Shown here one piece after another: positions 10,537 to 20,402 of a stretch of DNA of 64,000 nt (within the stretch, counting starts at the first letter, position 1; each line of letters opens with the position of its first letter). This stretch comes from Devosia aquimaris (GTDB lineage Bacteria; Pseudomonadota; Alphaproteobacteria; Rhizobiales; Devosiaceae). A program made the position numbers and the translations under genes. The stretch covers positions 992,001 through 1,056,000 of the forward strand of contig NZ_JAIEZN010000002.1 in assembly GCF_020169335.1 (NCBI RefSeq). The letters run 5' to 3'. Below the pieces are notes generated by a model that worked only from the letters and a program-made list of their open reading frames with translations, was not told where the DNA came from and did not search any database.

Positions 10537-10622
10537 CTCCCTCCCCCTTGAGGGGAGGGAACGAGGGAGGGGCGCCACCGGTGGGCCACAGCCCTCCCCC
10601 GACCCTCCCCTCAAGGGGGGGG
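10537..10622. repeat. Dispersed G/C-rich palindrome, family R1 (double inverted copy)
   Basis: CCCTCCCC-CTTGA-GGGGAGGG forms a perfect 8-bp stem at 10539-10559. A second copy in opposite orientation ends at about 10622, so the whole 86-base element is itself an imperfect inverted repeat. The same core occurs at 23483-23503 and 53264-53284. It lies between convergent genes and could also act as a bidirectional terminator. Confidence 0.8.
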
Positions 10623-10687
10623 CGATAGAAGGGCGTCAACCTGAATATGAAACGATCAGGCACCCAGTCCTGCTAACGACCGGCCGC

Positions 10688-11740
10688 TCAGGCGGTCGGC
10701 TGGCTGCGATAGGGCTTGTCGCCGTCGCGATAAACGGCATGGCGCTTGGCGGTCAGCGTCAGCGCGCCGCCCTCGCGCACCGGATGGGTCTTGTCGAGAT
10801 GGACGGTTATTGCCGTGCCATCAGCGTGCTCGGCCTCGGCCAAGAGGAACGGCCCCAGGTTCACCACCCGCTTGACCGTCACTTCGGTACCCGTCTCGGT
10901 AATGGCGAAGTCTTCCGGGCGAATGGCGAGGACCGCCGGGCCGTCGGCCATCTCGGCGCCCAGGTCAAAGCCGCTGGCCCGGATGCGCCCGCCGCTCACC
11001 GTCCCGGGGATCATGTTCATGGTGCCGATGAAGTTGGCTACGAACTGCGTTTCGGGATTGGCATAGATTTCGTCTGGCGTACCCACCTGCTCGATGGCAC
11101 CCATCGACATCACCACGATCCGGTCGGCCAGCGCCAAGGCCTCGTCCTGGGCATGGGTGACGAAGAGCGTGGTGATCTTGAGCTTGCGCTGGATCTGCCG
11201 CACCTCTTCGCGCAGCCGCTCACGCAGGTGCTGGTCGAGGCTGGCGAAAGGCTCGTCCATCAGCAGGATCTTGGGCTCCAGCACCAGGCACCGGGCAATC
11301 GCCACGCGCTGCTGCTGCCCGCCCGACAATTGCCGCGGCATGCGCTTGTGATAACCACCCAGCCCCACCAGCTCCAGCGCCTCCATCACCTTGGTCTCGA
11401 TGGCGGCCTTGCTCATCTTGCGCAGCTTGAGCCCGAAGGCGACATTGTCGAACACATTCATATGCGTCCACAGCGCATGGCTCTGGAACACCATGGCTGT
11501 CGGCCGTTTGTCGGGCCGCGTATGGGCCACATCCTGGCCGGCAATCAGCACCTGCCCGGACGACGGCCGCTCAAACCCGCCAATCATGCGCAGCAGCGTC
11601 GATTTGCCCGAGCCCGATGGGCCCAACAGGCACACCAGCTCGCCATCGGCAATGTCCAGCGACAGCGGGCTCACCGCCGTCATCTTGTTGAATTCCTTGG
11701 ACACTCCGGCAAGGCTCAGACTGGCCATATCAATACTCAC
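10688..11740 (-). CDS. ABC importer ATP-binding protein, PotA-like
   Basis: ATPase of 350 aa with Walker A GPSGSGKST, Q-loop MVFQSHALW, signature LSGGQQQRVAIARC, Walker B ILLMDEPF, and a C-terminal TOBE-type domain from about residue 265. This architecture is shared by spermidine/putrescine, iron(III) and related importers. It is the last gene of a four-gene minus-strand operon (binding protein, two permeases, ATPase). Flanking GH2 and alpha-mannosidase genes suggest a sugar-derived substrate, but polyamine-type substrates remain possible. MSIDMASLSL offers an alternative start at the second Met. Confidence 0.92.
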   Translation of the reverse strand: MSIDMASLSLAGVSKEFNKMTAVSPLSLDIADGELVCLLGPSGSGKSTLLRMIGGFERPSSGQVLIAGQDVAHTRPDKRPTAMVFQSHALWTHMNVFDNVAFGLKLRKMSKAAIETKVMEALELVGLGGYHKRMPRQLSGGQQQRVAIARCLVLEPKILLMDEPFASLDQHLRERLREEVRQIQRKLKITTLFVTHAQDEALALADRIVVMSMGAIEQVGTPDEIYANPETQFVANFIGTMNMIPGTVSGGRIRASGFDLGAEMADGPAVLAIRPEDFAITETGTEVTVKRVVNLGPFLLAEAEHADGTAITVHLDKTHPVREGGALTLTAKRHAVYRDGDKPYRSQPTA

Positions 11741-11764
11741 TCTTGGAAAACACAGCGGCCATCA

Positions 11765-12580
11765 TCATGCGCCCAGCCCCTTGGCGAAGGAGTCCGAGCC
11801 CATCACCCGGCGCGCCATCAGCAGGGCAATCAGCGAGGGCACCCACAATGCCACCGACAGCACGGCGCCATATTGCACCACCAGCTGGTTGTTGATCATC
11901 GACATCATCAGCAGCGGCATGGTCTGGACGCGCGGCGCCCCCACCAGCCAGGCACCTTCGGTTTCATAGAAGGTCCAGACGAACGTCATCAGCAGCGCCG
12001 CACCAATGGCCGGCAGCGCCTGCGGCAGGGTGATGTGCCAGAACACGCGCAGCGGCGAGGCGCCCACGTCCATGGCCGCCTCCTCCATATTCTTGCTCAC
12101 GGCCTGGAACGCCGCCGTGGGTAGCCAGATCATCAGGAGGATTGTGTTGAGCAGCTGGATGATCACTACCCCGAGATAGGTGCCCACCAGATTAAGGCTC
12201 AGAAACAGCACGGCGATCGAGATGATCAGCGCAAAGCGCGGGAACGCATTGCCCATCAGAAAGCTCATCATGAAGAACTGCTTGCCCGGAAACTCCATGC
12301 GCGCAAAGGCATAGGCGGCCGGCAGGCAGATCACGGCCGAGAGCGCCGTCACGATGGCCGAGAGCTGCAGCGACGTGAAGAACGCTGCCCAGACATCGGG
12401 CCGCTCAAGCACCTTGAACCAGTAGCGCAGGCCCCATTTGGTCGGCAGCACCGACGGATAGAACCACTGCTCGGTGAAGGCCCACAGGAACACTGTCACA
12501 ATGGGCAAGAGGATGAAGAAGATCAGGAACAGCGCCAGCACATAGCCGGGCCAGTCAAGCCGTTTGATAAAGCCGATCAT
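11765..12580 (-). CDS. ABC importer permease, PotC-like
   Basis: Inner-membrane permease of 271 aa from the ATG at 12580, whose ATGA overlaps the stop of the upstream permease. Longer readings would run back into that gene. About six membrane helices are visible, starting VLALFLIFFILLPIV. The EAA loop is near EEAAMDVGASPLRVFWHITLPQ. It pairs with the next permease as the transmembrane pore of the PotABCD-type importer. Confidence 0.92.
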   Translation of the reverse strand: MIGFIKRLDWPGYVLALFLIFFILLPIVTVFLWAFTEQWFYPSVLPTKWGLRYWFKVLERPDVWAAFFTSLQLSAIVTALSAVICLPAAYAFARMEFPGKQFFMMSFLMGNAFPRFALIISIAVLFLSLNLVGTYLGVVIIQLLNTILLMIWLPTAAFQAVSKNMEEAAMDVGASPLRVFWHITLPQALPAIGAALLMTFVWTFYETEGAWLVGAPRVQTMPLLMMSMINNQLVVQYGAVLSVALWVPSLIALLMARRVMGSDSFAKGLGA

Positions 12581-13473
12581 TTCACCAGCTCCGCTGCGCG
12601 GCGCCGCGCAATTGAGCGCACATAGGCCAGCCCCGCCACCGAGCACAGCGCGAAGACGATGGTGGCCTGTGTCGCCGCCTGCAGCGGGTCACGAACCGTC
12701 GAGAAGGTGCGCAGCATGAACGGTCCCATCATTTCGGGCGAGGTCGGGCCCAGCATGAAGGGCATGAAGGCCTGGCCGAACAGGCCGAGGAAATTGAGCG
12801 AGGTCACCACCAAGAGCGAATTCTTGATCTGCGGCAGGATGATGCTGAAGAGGATCCGCAACCGTCCTGCGCCCACATCCTGCGCCGCTTCGATGGCCGA
12901 GGTGGCAATGCCCGACATGCCGGCGGTCAGCACCAGCAGCGTGAACGGCATCGCGTCCCATACCATGCCGATCACCGGACCCCACGGCGTCAGATATGGC
13001 GACTGGAAGCCGCCGATGCCCACCACTTCGAGCAGGGTCTGCAACAGGCCATTGGGGCCGAGATAGCGGATCAGCGCATAGACGATGACGATGCCCGGCA
13101 CGAACATGGGAAACAGCGCCAGCACCTGGATGAACACCGCAAGGCGGCTGCCCGAGAAGCGCAGATAGATGGCGATCGGCAGGTTGATGGCGATCAGCAG
13201 CACCATGGTCACGATCGTGGTCCAGAAGGTGCGGCCCAGATTGGTCAGGCTATAGCTGTCGGAAAAGAAATAGAGATAGCTCGCGATCGAGAAGGCATAG
13301 CTGCCGTCCGGCTGGCGCACATAAATCGTGCCCCAGATGCTGCGCAGCGCCGGATAGAACAGAAAGATCGCGATCAACAGGATTGGAGCGGCGATGAAGA
13401 GGAGGCCCGTGGGCCTCCACTTCGTCAGCGGCGCGCTCGCCGGGGCCGTGGCGCTGGAGAGCGTGTCGCTCAT
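12577..13473 (-). CDS. ABC importer permease, PotB-like
   Basis: Permease of 298 aa with about six membrane helices and a short hydrophilic N-terminus (MSDTLSSATAPASAPLTKW). The EAA loop, IEAAQDVGAGRLRILFSIILPQ by sense, lies near residue 200. It is nine bases downstream of the binding-protein gene and overlaps the PotC-like gene by four bases. It forms the membrane channel with that partner. The substrate is set by the Tat-exported binding protein upstream. Confidence 0.92.
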   Translation of the reverse strand: MSDTLSSATAPASAPLTKWRPTGLLFIAAPILLIAIFLFYPALRSIWGTIYVRQPDGSYAFSIASYLYFFSDSYSLTNLGRTFWTTIVTMVLLIAINLPIAIYLRFSGSRLAVFIQVLALFPMFVPGIVIVYALIRYLGPNGLLQTLLEVVGIGGFQSPYLTPWGPVIGMVWDAMPFTLLVLTAGMSGIATSAIEAAQDVGAGRLRILFSIILPQIKNSLLVVTSLNFLGLFGQAFMPFMLGPTSPEMMGPFMLRTFSTVRDPLQAATQATIVFALCSVAGLAYVRSIARRRAAELVK

Positions 13474-13482
13474 GGTCCTGCG

Positions 13483-14637
13483 TCAGCTCCGGGTCAGGTT
13501 CGAGGCGACGTTGCGGTACCAGCCGTCGAACAGGGCCGGCTCCCACGGGCCCGGGAACGTCGGGATCGAGGTTGTCGCCACATTGGCGAACTTGGCCTGC
13601 AGCTCGGGCGACATTTCCGACCAGTTGATGCTGGGGAAGCCGCCGAGGTCCGTCACCACCTTGTTCTGCACCTCCGGCGAGATCAGGAAATCCGCCAGCT
13701 TCAGCGACATCTCGTGGTTGGCCGCATTGGTGGGCACCAGCACGCTCGAATAGCCGCCGATGAAAGCCAGGTCCTGCAGCTGCGCCACCGCGGTGGTCTC
13801 GGGCACCACGCCTTCGTTCATCGCCACCAGGGCCATGTCCGACCAGGCAATGGTCATCGAGATCACGCCGCTCGCCAGCAGCTGGATCGAGGGCGTGTTG
13901 CCGCCGGTATATTCGCCGCCCTTGTAGAGCGAGGGTGCGATGTCATTGAGCAGCACCCAGAGCTTGGCGAACATCGGTTCGGCATATTCGGGGGTGTAGT
14001 TCTCATTGGTGAACAGGCTCTCGTCGCGGCCCATCACTTCCTGCAGGGCGCGCTCGATAAAGCAGGCGCCGCTGTCGCCCAGATCGGGGCGGGCATAGGC
14101 GAACTGGCCCGGATTGGCCTTGATCCAGGCCACCAGCTCCTCGAAGGTCTTGGGCGGAGTCGGCACCTTCTCGCTGTTGTACATCATCACGACCTGCGAG
14201 CCGCGATAGGGCAGGGACCACTGGTTGTCGATGACCGCCGGGTTCACCTTGCTCATGTTCGACAGGTTCAGCGTCGAGAAGTCATCCCACAGGCCGGCCT
14301 CGATGGCGCCTTCGGGGTGGTAGGGGCCAATGGCCTCCATCATGTCGATCTGCGGATCGGTGCCAGACTGCAGCGCCGCAAAGGCGCGCTCGGCCAGCGC
14401 GTTCATCGAAGCGCCGCCGCCGCCCGAAACCAGGTTCAGCGTCGTGCCGGGATTGGCGGCCTCGAACGCCGGCTTGATCGCCGAGCCCCAGAATTCCACC
14501 ACATTGGTGTCGCTGTTGAAAAAGATGTCCAGCGTGCCCTCAGCCGCCAGCGCCGTCCGGCCCATCAGCCCGGCCGCCACACCGCCCAGCCCAATGGCTG
14601 CGGTGCCCTTCAGAAATTCACGACGCTTCATAACCAT
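13483..14637 (-). CDS. Extracellular solute-binding protein, PotD/Fe3+-type, Tat-exported
   Basis: Periplasmic binding protein of 384 aa, first gene of its operon. The start at 14637 has GGAGGT five bases upstream. The N-terminus MVMKRREFLKGTAAIG carries a twin-arginine (RR-x-F-L-K) signal, followed by a hydrophobic segment and an ALAAEG cleavage region. The mature part resembles type II binding proteins of the PotD/iron class (DIFFNSDTNVVEFW, SGGGGAS, DFLISPEVQNK). Tat export suggests folding in the cytoplasm before secretion. The divergent GH38 gene suggests a mannoside or related ligand; this is inference. Confidence 0.9.
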   Translation of the reverse strand: MVMKRREFLKGTAAIGLGGVAAGLMGRTALAAEGTLDIFFNSDTNVVEFWGSAIKPAFEAANPGTTLNLVSGGGGASMNALAERAFAALQSGTDPQIDMMEAIGPYHPEGAIEAGLWDDFSTLNLSNMSKVNPAVIDNQWSLPYRGSQVVMMYNSEKVPTPPKTFEELVAWIKANPGQFAYARPDLGDSGACFIERALQEVMGRDESLFTNENYTPEYAEPMFAKLWVLLNDIAPSLYKGGEYTGGNTPSIQLLASGVISMTIAWSDMALVAMNEGVVPETTAVAQLQDLAFIGGYSSVLVPTNAANHEMSLKLADFLISPEVQNKVVTDLGGFPSINWSEMSPELQAKFANVATTSIPTFPGPWEPALFDGWYRNVASNLTRS

Positions 14638-14970
14638 GATCTACCTCCAACTTCCCGGTCTGCGCTATCTGCTGTGCTGGCACTGGTGCATGGGCATTCG
14701 ACATTGCATTTCGCTCCGCCTCGCTGTCATTTGTCGCGCCCAGGGCTCTCGCCACGAAACTTAATCAGCTAACATGCATTTAATCCGATGTGTCAAGCCA
14801 GGATTCCGGCCCGAGATTCCCCCTATTGCGTCGCCAATTTCGTGGAAAAACGCCCGTAAATGTGGACTTTTGCCCCACATCCATCTTAAATCCAGTATGA
14901 TAAATTATTCCGTGATCGGACGCGATTGGTCGCCGAAGTCGACACTTGCGAATACTCAGGAGGATACCAA
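14638..14970. promoter_or_regulatory. Divergent promoter region between binding-protein and mannosidase genes
   Basis: A 333-base gap lacking a credible gene and richer in A/T than its surroundings. On the minus strand a perfect -35 TTGACA lies at 14791-14796, with a weak -10 (GTTAGC, 14768-14773) at 17 bases, about 130 bases before the binding-protein start. On the plus strand, TATGAT at 14896-14901 could be a -10 for the mannosidase gene, but no good -35 accompanies it. No clear operator palindrome was found. Confidence 0.4.
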
Positions 14971-17900
14971 ATGCGTCACTACAGAGATCGTCAGCGCAAT
15001 CTGGAGCAGCTGACCGACCATCTCGAAACCTGGCAGGAGGAGCTCTCCGCCTGGGAACTGCATGATCGCAGCCCCATCGGGCCGTGGACGCTTGAATCGC
15101 CCGAGGGCGAGGTGCGCACTGTCCATGTCGGCGATGCCTGGTCCAACCGCTTCGGCATTCACCGCTTCCGCTCCGGCCTGGTTGATGTGTCCGGCCGCGC
15201 CGATGCCGAGCTGCGCCTCGATTTTGGCGGCGAGGCCATGGTGCGCCTTCTGGCCGAAGACGGCAGCCAGCTCGACGCCTTTGGCGCCAATCCCCAGCAC
15301 AAGCGCTTTGCGCCGCTGCCGCAGGTGCCCTTTGTCATTGTTGCCGAAGTGGCCGCGCGCTCGCTGTTCGGCATTCCCAATCGCAACCCGCGGCTCGAGA
15401 TTGCCGAGATCGTCAGTGTCGCGCCGCAGATGCGCGCCCTGCGTCGCCGCATTGAGACCATCCGCAGCACGGCGCTGACCGTCAAGGATGCCGAGCTGGC
15501 CCGCTCGCTCTGCGATGTCGCCGAGATCGGCATCGCGCAGCTGCGCCTGCCCACAGCCACCGAAATCGTCGGCCCGCGCCTCGCCGATCAGACCCGCGCC
15601 CGCCGCATCTGGGAGCGCAGCTTCGAGCCCACCAATACGCCGGGCCTTTTGGGCGATGCCGCCCTGGCCTCGGTCGAGGCGGCCATTGCTGCCATCGACG
15701 ATGGCCTGGCCGAATTGCGCCAGAGCTATCCCAAGCAGGGCAAGATCCTGGCCACCGGCCATGCCCATATCGACTACGTCTGGCTCTGGCCCCAGCCCGA
15801 GACCGTGCGCAAGATCGTGCGCACCTTCAACAGCGTCAACTCGCTGATGCACAAGCACCCCGAGTTCACCTTCCTGCAGTCCTCCTCGCTCTTCTACAAG
15901 CATGTCGAGCAGGAAGATCCGGCCCTGTTCGAGGCCATCAAGCAGCGCGTTGCCGAGGGCAAGTGGGAAGTCAACGGCGGCATGTTGATCGAATGCGATA
16001 CCAACATGCCCTCGGCCGAAGCCTTCATGCGCCAGTTCCTGTTCGGCCAGGCCTATTTCGAGCGCCATTTCGGCGAGATCAACCGCACCGCCTGGCTGCC
16101 CGACACCTTCGGCTTCACCGGTGCCATGCCGCAGATCATGGTCCATGCCGGCATCGAGACGCTCGTCACCATCAAGGTGAGCTGGAGCGAAACCAACAAG
16201 ATGCCCGAGAACCTGTTCCGCTGGAAAGGCAACGACGGCTCCACCGTCCTGGTGCACACCTACAACGCCTATGACAATGACGGCTACAACATGCTCATGC
16301 GCCCCCAGGCGCTGGACGAAGTCTGGAGCAAGCATGCCGGCAAGGATCTCAGCGACACGGTGATCGCCACCTATGGCTGGGGCGACGGCGGCGGCGGTCC
16401 CGATCCCGATCAGATCGAGGCCTTCCCCATCCTCAATCTGATGCCGCAGCTGCCCGCCATCACCCATGGCAATATCCAGCAGCATATCGACACCATCAGT
16501 GCCGAGCTGCGCGACGCGGCCGTGCCCGTGTGGTCGGGCGAGATGTATCTTGAATACCATCGCGCCACCCTCACCACCCAGGCCCGCACCAAGCAGCTCA
16601 ACCGGCGCGCCGAACTGGCCCTGGTGGCGGCCGAAGCCAGCAGCGTGCTGGCGGCCCTGGCCGGCGCTGGCGCCGACATGCCCGACCTGGCCGACGACTG
16701 GGAGCTGATGCTGCGCAACCAGTTCCACGACATCCTGCCCGGCTCCTCCATCCGCGAAGCCTATTTGCAGACCGAGGCCGAGCTCGAAGGCATTGTCGCC
16801 CGCAGCGAGGCCATTGCAGCCCAGGCGCTCGTACGCATGGCAACCGCCAACAGCGGCGCCACCGCCGGCCTTGCCGTCGCCAATCTCTCCGGCACCGCCA
16901 AGCCACACTGGCAGATCCAGTCCCATGAGCCGCTGCCGCAAAGCCTGGCCCCGCAGCAGGTTGGCGATCTCTATGTCGCCGCGTCCGATCGCGCCCTGGC
17001 GCCACTCAGCGTCGGCTTTGTCGCCGAAGCCGGCACCCGCAAGGTCACCGTTTCAGAGCGCCAGCTGGAGAACGATCTGGTCCGCGTCACCATCGATGAA
17101 CATGGCCGCATCGCCTCCATGTTCGACAAGCGTCGCAACCGCGAGCTGATCGACGGCGCGGCCAACCGCTTGATGGTCTATCGCAACGATCTGCCGCGCA
17201 ACTACGACGCCTGGGACATCGAGCCGGGCTTCTCGCTGGGCGGCGAGGAACTGCTCGATCTCGAGAGCTGCAGCGTCACCGCGACCGGCCCGCACCTTGG
17301 TGAGATCACCGTCGTGCGCACGCTCAGCGCCAGCCGCATCACCCAGAAGCTGCGCCTGTGGAGCAATAGCCCGCGTCTCGACATCGTCACCGATATCGAT
17401 TGGCACGATCGCCGCACCTACCTGCGCGCGGTCTTCCCGGTCACCGTCTTGGCCGAGCAGGCGGCGTTTGATCAGGCCATCGGCGTCACCCAGCGCGCCA
17501 CCCACGACAACACCACCTGGCAGCAGGCGCAGTTCGAGGCCTGTGGCCACCGCTTTGTGTCGCTGGGCGAGGCCGATTGGGGTGCGGCGCTGCTGTCGGC
17601 CGACAAATACGGTTTCTCGGCCAAGGGCAATGTGATGACCCTCAGCCTGGTGCGTGGGCCGATGTATCCCGACATGCTGGCCGACGAGGGGCATCACCAC
17701 TTCACCTATGCCATCATGCCCCATGATGGTCGCTGGTGGAGCCCCGAGGTGCAGTCCGAAGCCGACCTGCTGGTCGATCCGCTGCGCTTCACGCCGGCCA
17801 GTGCCGATGCCGGTTACGACATTGCCCCGGTGCAGTGGTCGGGCCTGGACATGCGCCTGCATGCGCTCAAGCCGGCCGAATCCGGCGATGGCTATGTGCT

Positions 17901-18054
17901 GCGTCTGTCCGAAGCCGCCGGGCGTCGCGGTCATCTCGATGTCGTCCTCCCCGATGGGCGCACGGCGCAGGCTGTCGATGGATTGGAGCGTCCTGTCGAT
18001 CAGGCGTCGGCGGCCGATTTCACACCCTTCCACCTGGCCTCGATCCGCTTCTAG
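14971..18054 (+). CDS. Alpha-mannosidase, glycoside hydrolase family 38
   Basis: Cytoplasmic GH38 enzyme of 1027 aa that removes alpha-linked mannose. The ATG at 14971 is chosen because AGGAGG lies seven bases upstream. GHAHIDYVWLWP (His264, Asp268) supplies zinc ligands, and WLPDTFGF holds the nucleophile at about Asp378. GWGDGGGGPDPD and NQFHDILPGSS are further family signatures, the latter with a zinc-ligand His. The C-terminal 400 residues form the usual beta-sandwich domains. There is no signal peptide, so mannosides must be imported first. It is divergent from the PotABCD-type importer, which is the obvious candidate. Confidence 0.95.
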   Translation: MRHYRDRQRNLEQLTDHLETWQEELSAWELHDRSPIGPWTLESPEGEVRTVHVGDAWSNRFGIHRFRSGLVDVSGRADAELRLDFGGEAMVRLLAEDGSQLDAFGANPQHKRFAPLPQVPFVIVAEVAARSLFGIPNRNPRLEIAEIVSVAPQMRALRRRIETIRSTALTVKDAELARSLCDVAEIGIAQLRLPTATEIVGPRLADQTRARRIWERSFEPTNTPGLLGDAALASVEAAIAAIDDGLAELRQSYPKQGKILATGHAHIDYVWLWPQPETVRKIVRTFNSVNSLMHKHPEFTFLQSSSLFYKHVEQEDPALFEAIKQRVAEGKWEVNGGMLIECDTNMPSAEAFMRQFLFGQAYFERHFGEINRTAWLPDTFGFTGAMPQIMVHAGIETLVTIKVSWSETNKMPENLFRWKGNDGSTVLVHTYNAYDNDGYNMLMRPQALDEVWSKHAGKDLSDTVIATYGWGDGGGGPDPDQIEAFPILNLMPQLPAITHGNIQQHIDTISAELRDAAVPVWSGEMYLEYHRATLTTQARTKQLNRRAELALVAAEASSVLAALAGAGADMPDLADDWELMLRNQFHDILPGSSIREAYLQTEAELEGIVARSEAIAAQALVRMATANSGATAGLAVANLSGTAKPHWQIQSHEPLPQSLAPQQVGDLYVAASDRALAPLSVGFVAEAGTRKVTVSERQLENDLVRVTIDEHGRIASMFDKRRNRELIDGAANRLMVYRNDLPRNYDAWDIEPGFSLGGEELLDLESCSVTATGPHLGEITVVRTLSASRITQKLRLWSNSPRLDIVTDIDWHDRRTYLRAVFPVTVLAEQAAFDQAIGVTQRATHDNTTWQQAQFEACGHRFVSLGEADWGAALLSADKYGFSAKGNVMTLSLVRGPMYPDMLADEGHHHFTYAIMPHDGRWWSPEVQSEADLLVDPLRFTPASADAGYDIAPVQWSGLDMRLHALKPAESGDGYVLRLSEAAGRRGHLDVVLPDGRTAQAVDGLERPVDQASAADFTPFHLASIRF

Positions 18055-18064
18055 ACGCACCCTT

Positions 18065-18108
18065 GCGGGCCCTGCCATTCGCGAAACGCCGCGAATGGTT
18101 GGGCCCGC
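18065..18108. terminator. Long perfect hairpin after the mannosidase gene
   Basis: GCGGGCCC (18065-18072) pairs with GGGCCCGC (18101-18108), and CCATTCGCG (18075-18083) with CGCGAATGG (18090-18098), leaving a six-base loop and one two-base mismatch. It starts 10 bases after the mannosidase stop. There is no T-run directly after it, so it may terminate poorly or instead protect the mRNA 3' end. Confidence 0.6.
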
Positions 18109-18596
18109 CCCTCAGCGCCCCCAAAAAAATCCTTTGCTGCGAGACTGTTGGCTTAGCGTTTCTGTTTCCTTGCGCCGATTTGAGCAATTGTCCGCATCGA
18201 TAGGCATTTGCCTCGAACTAGATTCCTGCGCGGAAACAAACGACGGGGCGGGGTTCTTAAAATCCATAGAGGAATCATATCCTGCGCGACCCTGTATCGA
18301 CAGGCAGGGGATTGCAGCAATATAGTTTAACTTCTTTCGAGGAAGCAAATTCGCTATGCTTCACAATTTTCTGTATGATCATTATGATCTACGGCTTTCG
18401 TGACTTTGAAGCGTCACAGCATAGACAATTTGGTCGCACTATAGTCTTAAGTATTACTATATATTTGATTTGTACTTGCCCGCTTTCCCGAAATTCAAAA
18501 AACAATTCAAGATTCGGCTTTCGTTAAGAGTCGTCATCCATACTTGTTTCAGATTAGCCCGGGACTTTGGTCGTCGGCGCGTGGAGGTTGAAGCAG
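18109..18596. other. AT-rich leader/intergenic region before the chemoreceptor gene
   Basis: Nearly 490 bases with base composition clearly lower in G+C than the genes on either side, especially 18300-18540. Two short frames exist (18112-18348 minus, 18312-18527 plus), but they overlap each other, have unusual composition and no ribosome-binding site, so I do not call them. The region probably holds the promoter and 5' leader of the chemoreceptor gene. No consensus promoter was recognised. GGAGG at 18583-18587 is the ribosome-binding site of the next gene. Confidence 0.5.
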
Positions 18597-20402
18597 ATGG
18601 GACTGAATATGTTTATGGGCAGCGCCAAGCGGCAGCAGCTCGAAGACTCCTCGAATATTCTAGTGGCGATGTCTAAGTCGCTGGCAGTGATCGAATTTGC
18701 CCTCGACGGCACGATCCTGCGCGCCAATCCGAACTTCCTCAATCTCCTGGGATATGAGCTGAGCGAAGTGGTCGGTCAGAAGCACGCCATGTTTCTGCAG
18801 CCGTCCGACGCGGTCGGACAGGACTACAAAGAGTTCTGGGAAGCTCTGCGCCGCGGCGAATTCCAGGCCTCAGAATACAAGCGCATCGGCAAGGCCGGCA
18901 AGGAAGTCTGGATTCAGGGATCGTACAACCCAGTCTTCGATCAGGACGGCAAAGTCTACAAGGTCATCAAATTTGCCACTGACGTCACGGCGACCAAGCT
19001 GCAATCAGCCGATGCCCGCGGTCAGATCGATGCCATCGGCAAGTCGCAGGCCGTCATCGAGTTCTCGCCCACGGGCGATATCCTGACCGCCAACGAGAAC
19101 TTCTGCAACGCAATGGGCTACCAGCTCGGCGAGATCAAGGGTCGTCACCACTCCATCTTCGTCCAGCCAGCCGTGGTCGCGAGCCCTGAATACAAGGCAT
19201 TCTGGGCGACTCTGGCGGGTGGGCAATTCCAGTCAGCCGAATATCTTCGCATTGGCAAGGGCGGCAGGGAGGTCTGGATCCAGGCGTCCTACAACCCCAT
19301 CTTCGACCTCAATGGCAAAGTGTACAAGGTCGTCAAATACGCCACCGATATCACCGCGCGCAAACGCGCCGTCAGCGCCTTGGGTGAAAATCTGGCCAGG
19401 CTGGCCGACGGCGATCTGCGTTGCCGGATCGAAGTCCCGTTCGGCGCTGATCTTGAGCCCGTGCGCGTCGCCTTCAACGACACTGTCGAGCGCTTTGCCG
19501 CCATCGTGGCCCAGCTCCGCACCACCTCGAGCACCCTCAAGACCGCAACCGGCGAAATCCTCTCCGGCGCCAATGATCTGGCCGAGCGCACCACCAAGCA
19601 GGCTGCGGCCATCGAGGAAACCTCTGCTGCCATGGAGCAGCTGGCCGGCACTGTGACCCAGAATGCCAAGCGCGCCGAACAGGCCAACGCCAAGGCCCGC
19701 ATCGTCTCGCACACGGCCGAAGAGAGCGGCGAGGTCATGTCCCAGGCCAATACGGCCATGGAGCGCATCTCGACCTCTTCGTCCAAGATCTCCAACATCA
19801 TCGGCATGATCGATGACATCGCCTTCCAGACCAACCTTCTGGCGCTGAACGCTTCTGTGGAAGCGGCCCGCGCTGGCGATGCCGGCAAGGGCTTCGCCGT
19901 GGTGGCCGTCGAAGTGCGTCGTCTGGCGCAGTCCGCCGCCGGTGCCTCCAGCGAGGTCAAGGCGCTCATCGAGCAGTCGGCCAATGACGTCAAGGATGGT
20001 TCGCGTCTGGTGGCCGATGCCGCCGGCAAGCTCACCTCCATGCTGTCGAGCGCCCGCGAAAACACCGAGCTGATGAACGCCATCGCTTCGGCCAGCGCCG
20101 AGCAGTCCAACGCCATCTCTGAAGTCACCACCGCCGTGCGGCAGATGGACGAGATGACCCAGCATAATGCTGCACTTGTCGAAGAAACCAACGCTGCCAT
20201 CGAGCAGACCGAAGGTCAGGCCAGTGAACTCGACCGTATTGTCGAAATCTTCGTAATTGACGGGCAAGCTCAGCGTTCAGAGGTCACGGCTGCGCCGCGT
20301 CCCGCCACAACCCGGCCGGTTAAGGCCGCCGTCAGGAGCGCGGCACGCTCTTATGGCACGCATGGCAATGCGGCAATCGCTGAAGATTGGAATGAATTCT
20401 GA
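18597..20402 (+). CDS. Cytoplasmic methyl-accepting chemotaxis protein with two PAS domains
   Basis: Chemoreceptor of 601 aa lacking membrane helices. The start at 18597 follows GGAGGT by eight bases. Two PAS domains (about residues 26-140 and 148-260) are near repeats of each other ([11 protein letters not shown] / [21 protein letters not shown] / [10 protein letters not shown]). A HAMP-like segment precedes the signalling domain, whose tip reads [20 protein letters not shown]. The protein ends in DWNEF, resembling the xWxxF tethers that recruit CheR/CheB. It probably senses an internal redox, energy or ligand signal through the PAS domains. Its stop overlaps the cheW start by one base, so both proteins are made together. 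Confidence 0.93.
   Translation: MGLNMFMGSAKRQQLEDSSNILVAMSKSLAVIEFALDGTILRANPNFLNLLGYELSEVVGQKHAMFLQPSDAVGQDYKEFWEALRRGEFQASEYKRIGKAGKEVWIQGSYNPVFDQDGKVYKVIKFATDVTATKLQSADARGQIDAIGKSQAVIEFSPTGDILTANENFCNAMGYQLGEIKGRHHSIFVQPAVVASPEYKAFWATLAGGQFQSAEYLRIGKGGREVWIQASYNPIFDLNGKVYKVVKYATDITARKRAVSALGENLARLADGDLRCRIEVPFGADLEPVRVAFNDTVERFAAIVAQLRTTSSTLKTATGEILSGANDLAERTTKQAAAIEETSAAMEQLAGTVTQNAKRAEQANAKARIVSHTAEESGEVMSQANTAMERISTSSSKISNIIGMIDDIAFQTNLLALNASVEAARAGDAGKGFAVVAVEVRRLAQSAAGASSEVKALIEQSANDVKDGSRLVADAAGKLTSMLSSARENTELMNAIASASAEQSNAISEVTTAVRQMDEMTQHNAALVEETNAAIEQTEGQASELDRIVEIFVIDGQAQRSEVTAAPRPATTRPVKAAVRSAARSYGTHGNAAIAEDWNEF

Noticed and set aside
10688..14637. Naming the PotABCD-type operon as a spermidine/putrescine transporter
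   Set aside because: The fold class alone does not fix the substrate, and the glycosidase neighbours argue for something else.
14956..16941. 661-residue minus-strand frame opposite the GH38 gene
   Set aside because: It is an antisense shadow of the alpha-mannosidase with no motif of its own.
18112..18527. Two short overlapping frames in the AT-rich leader
   Set aside because: They overlap on opposite strands, have no ribosome-binding site and resemble nothing known. More likely noncoding.
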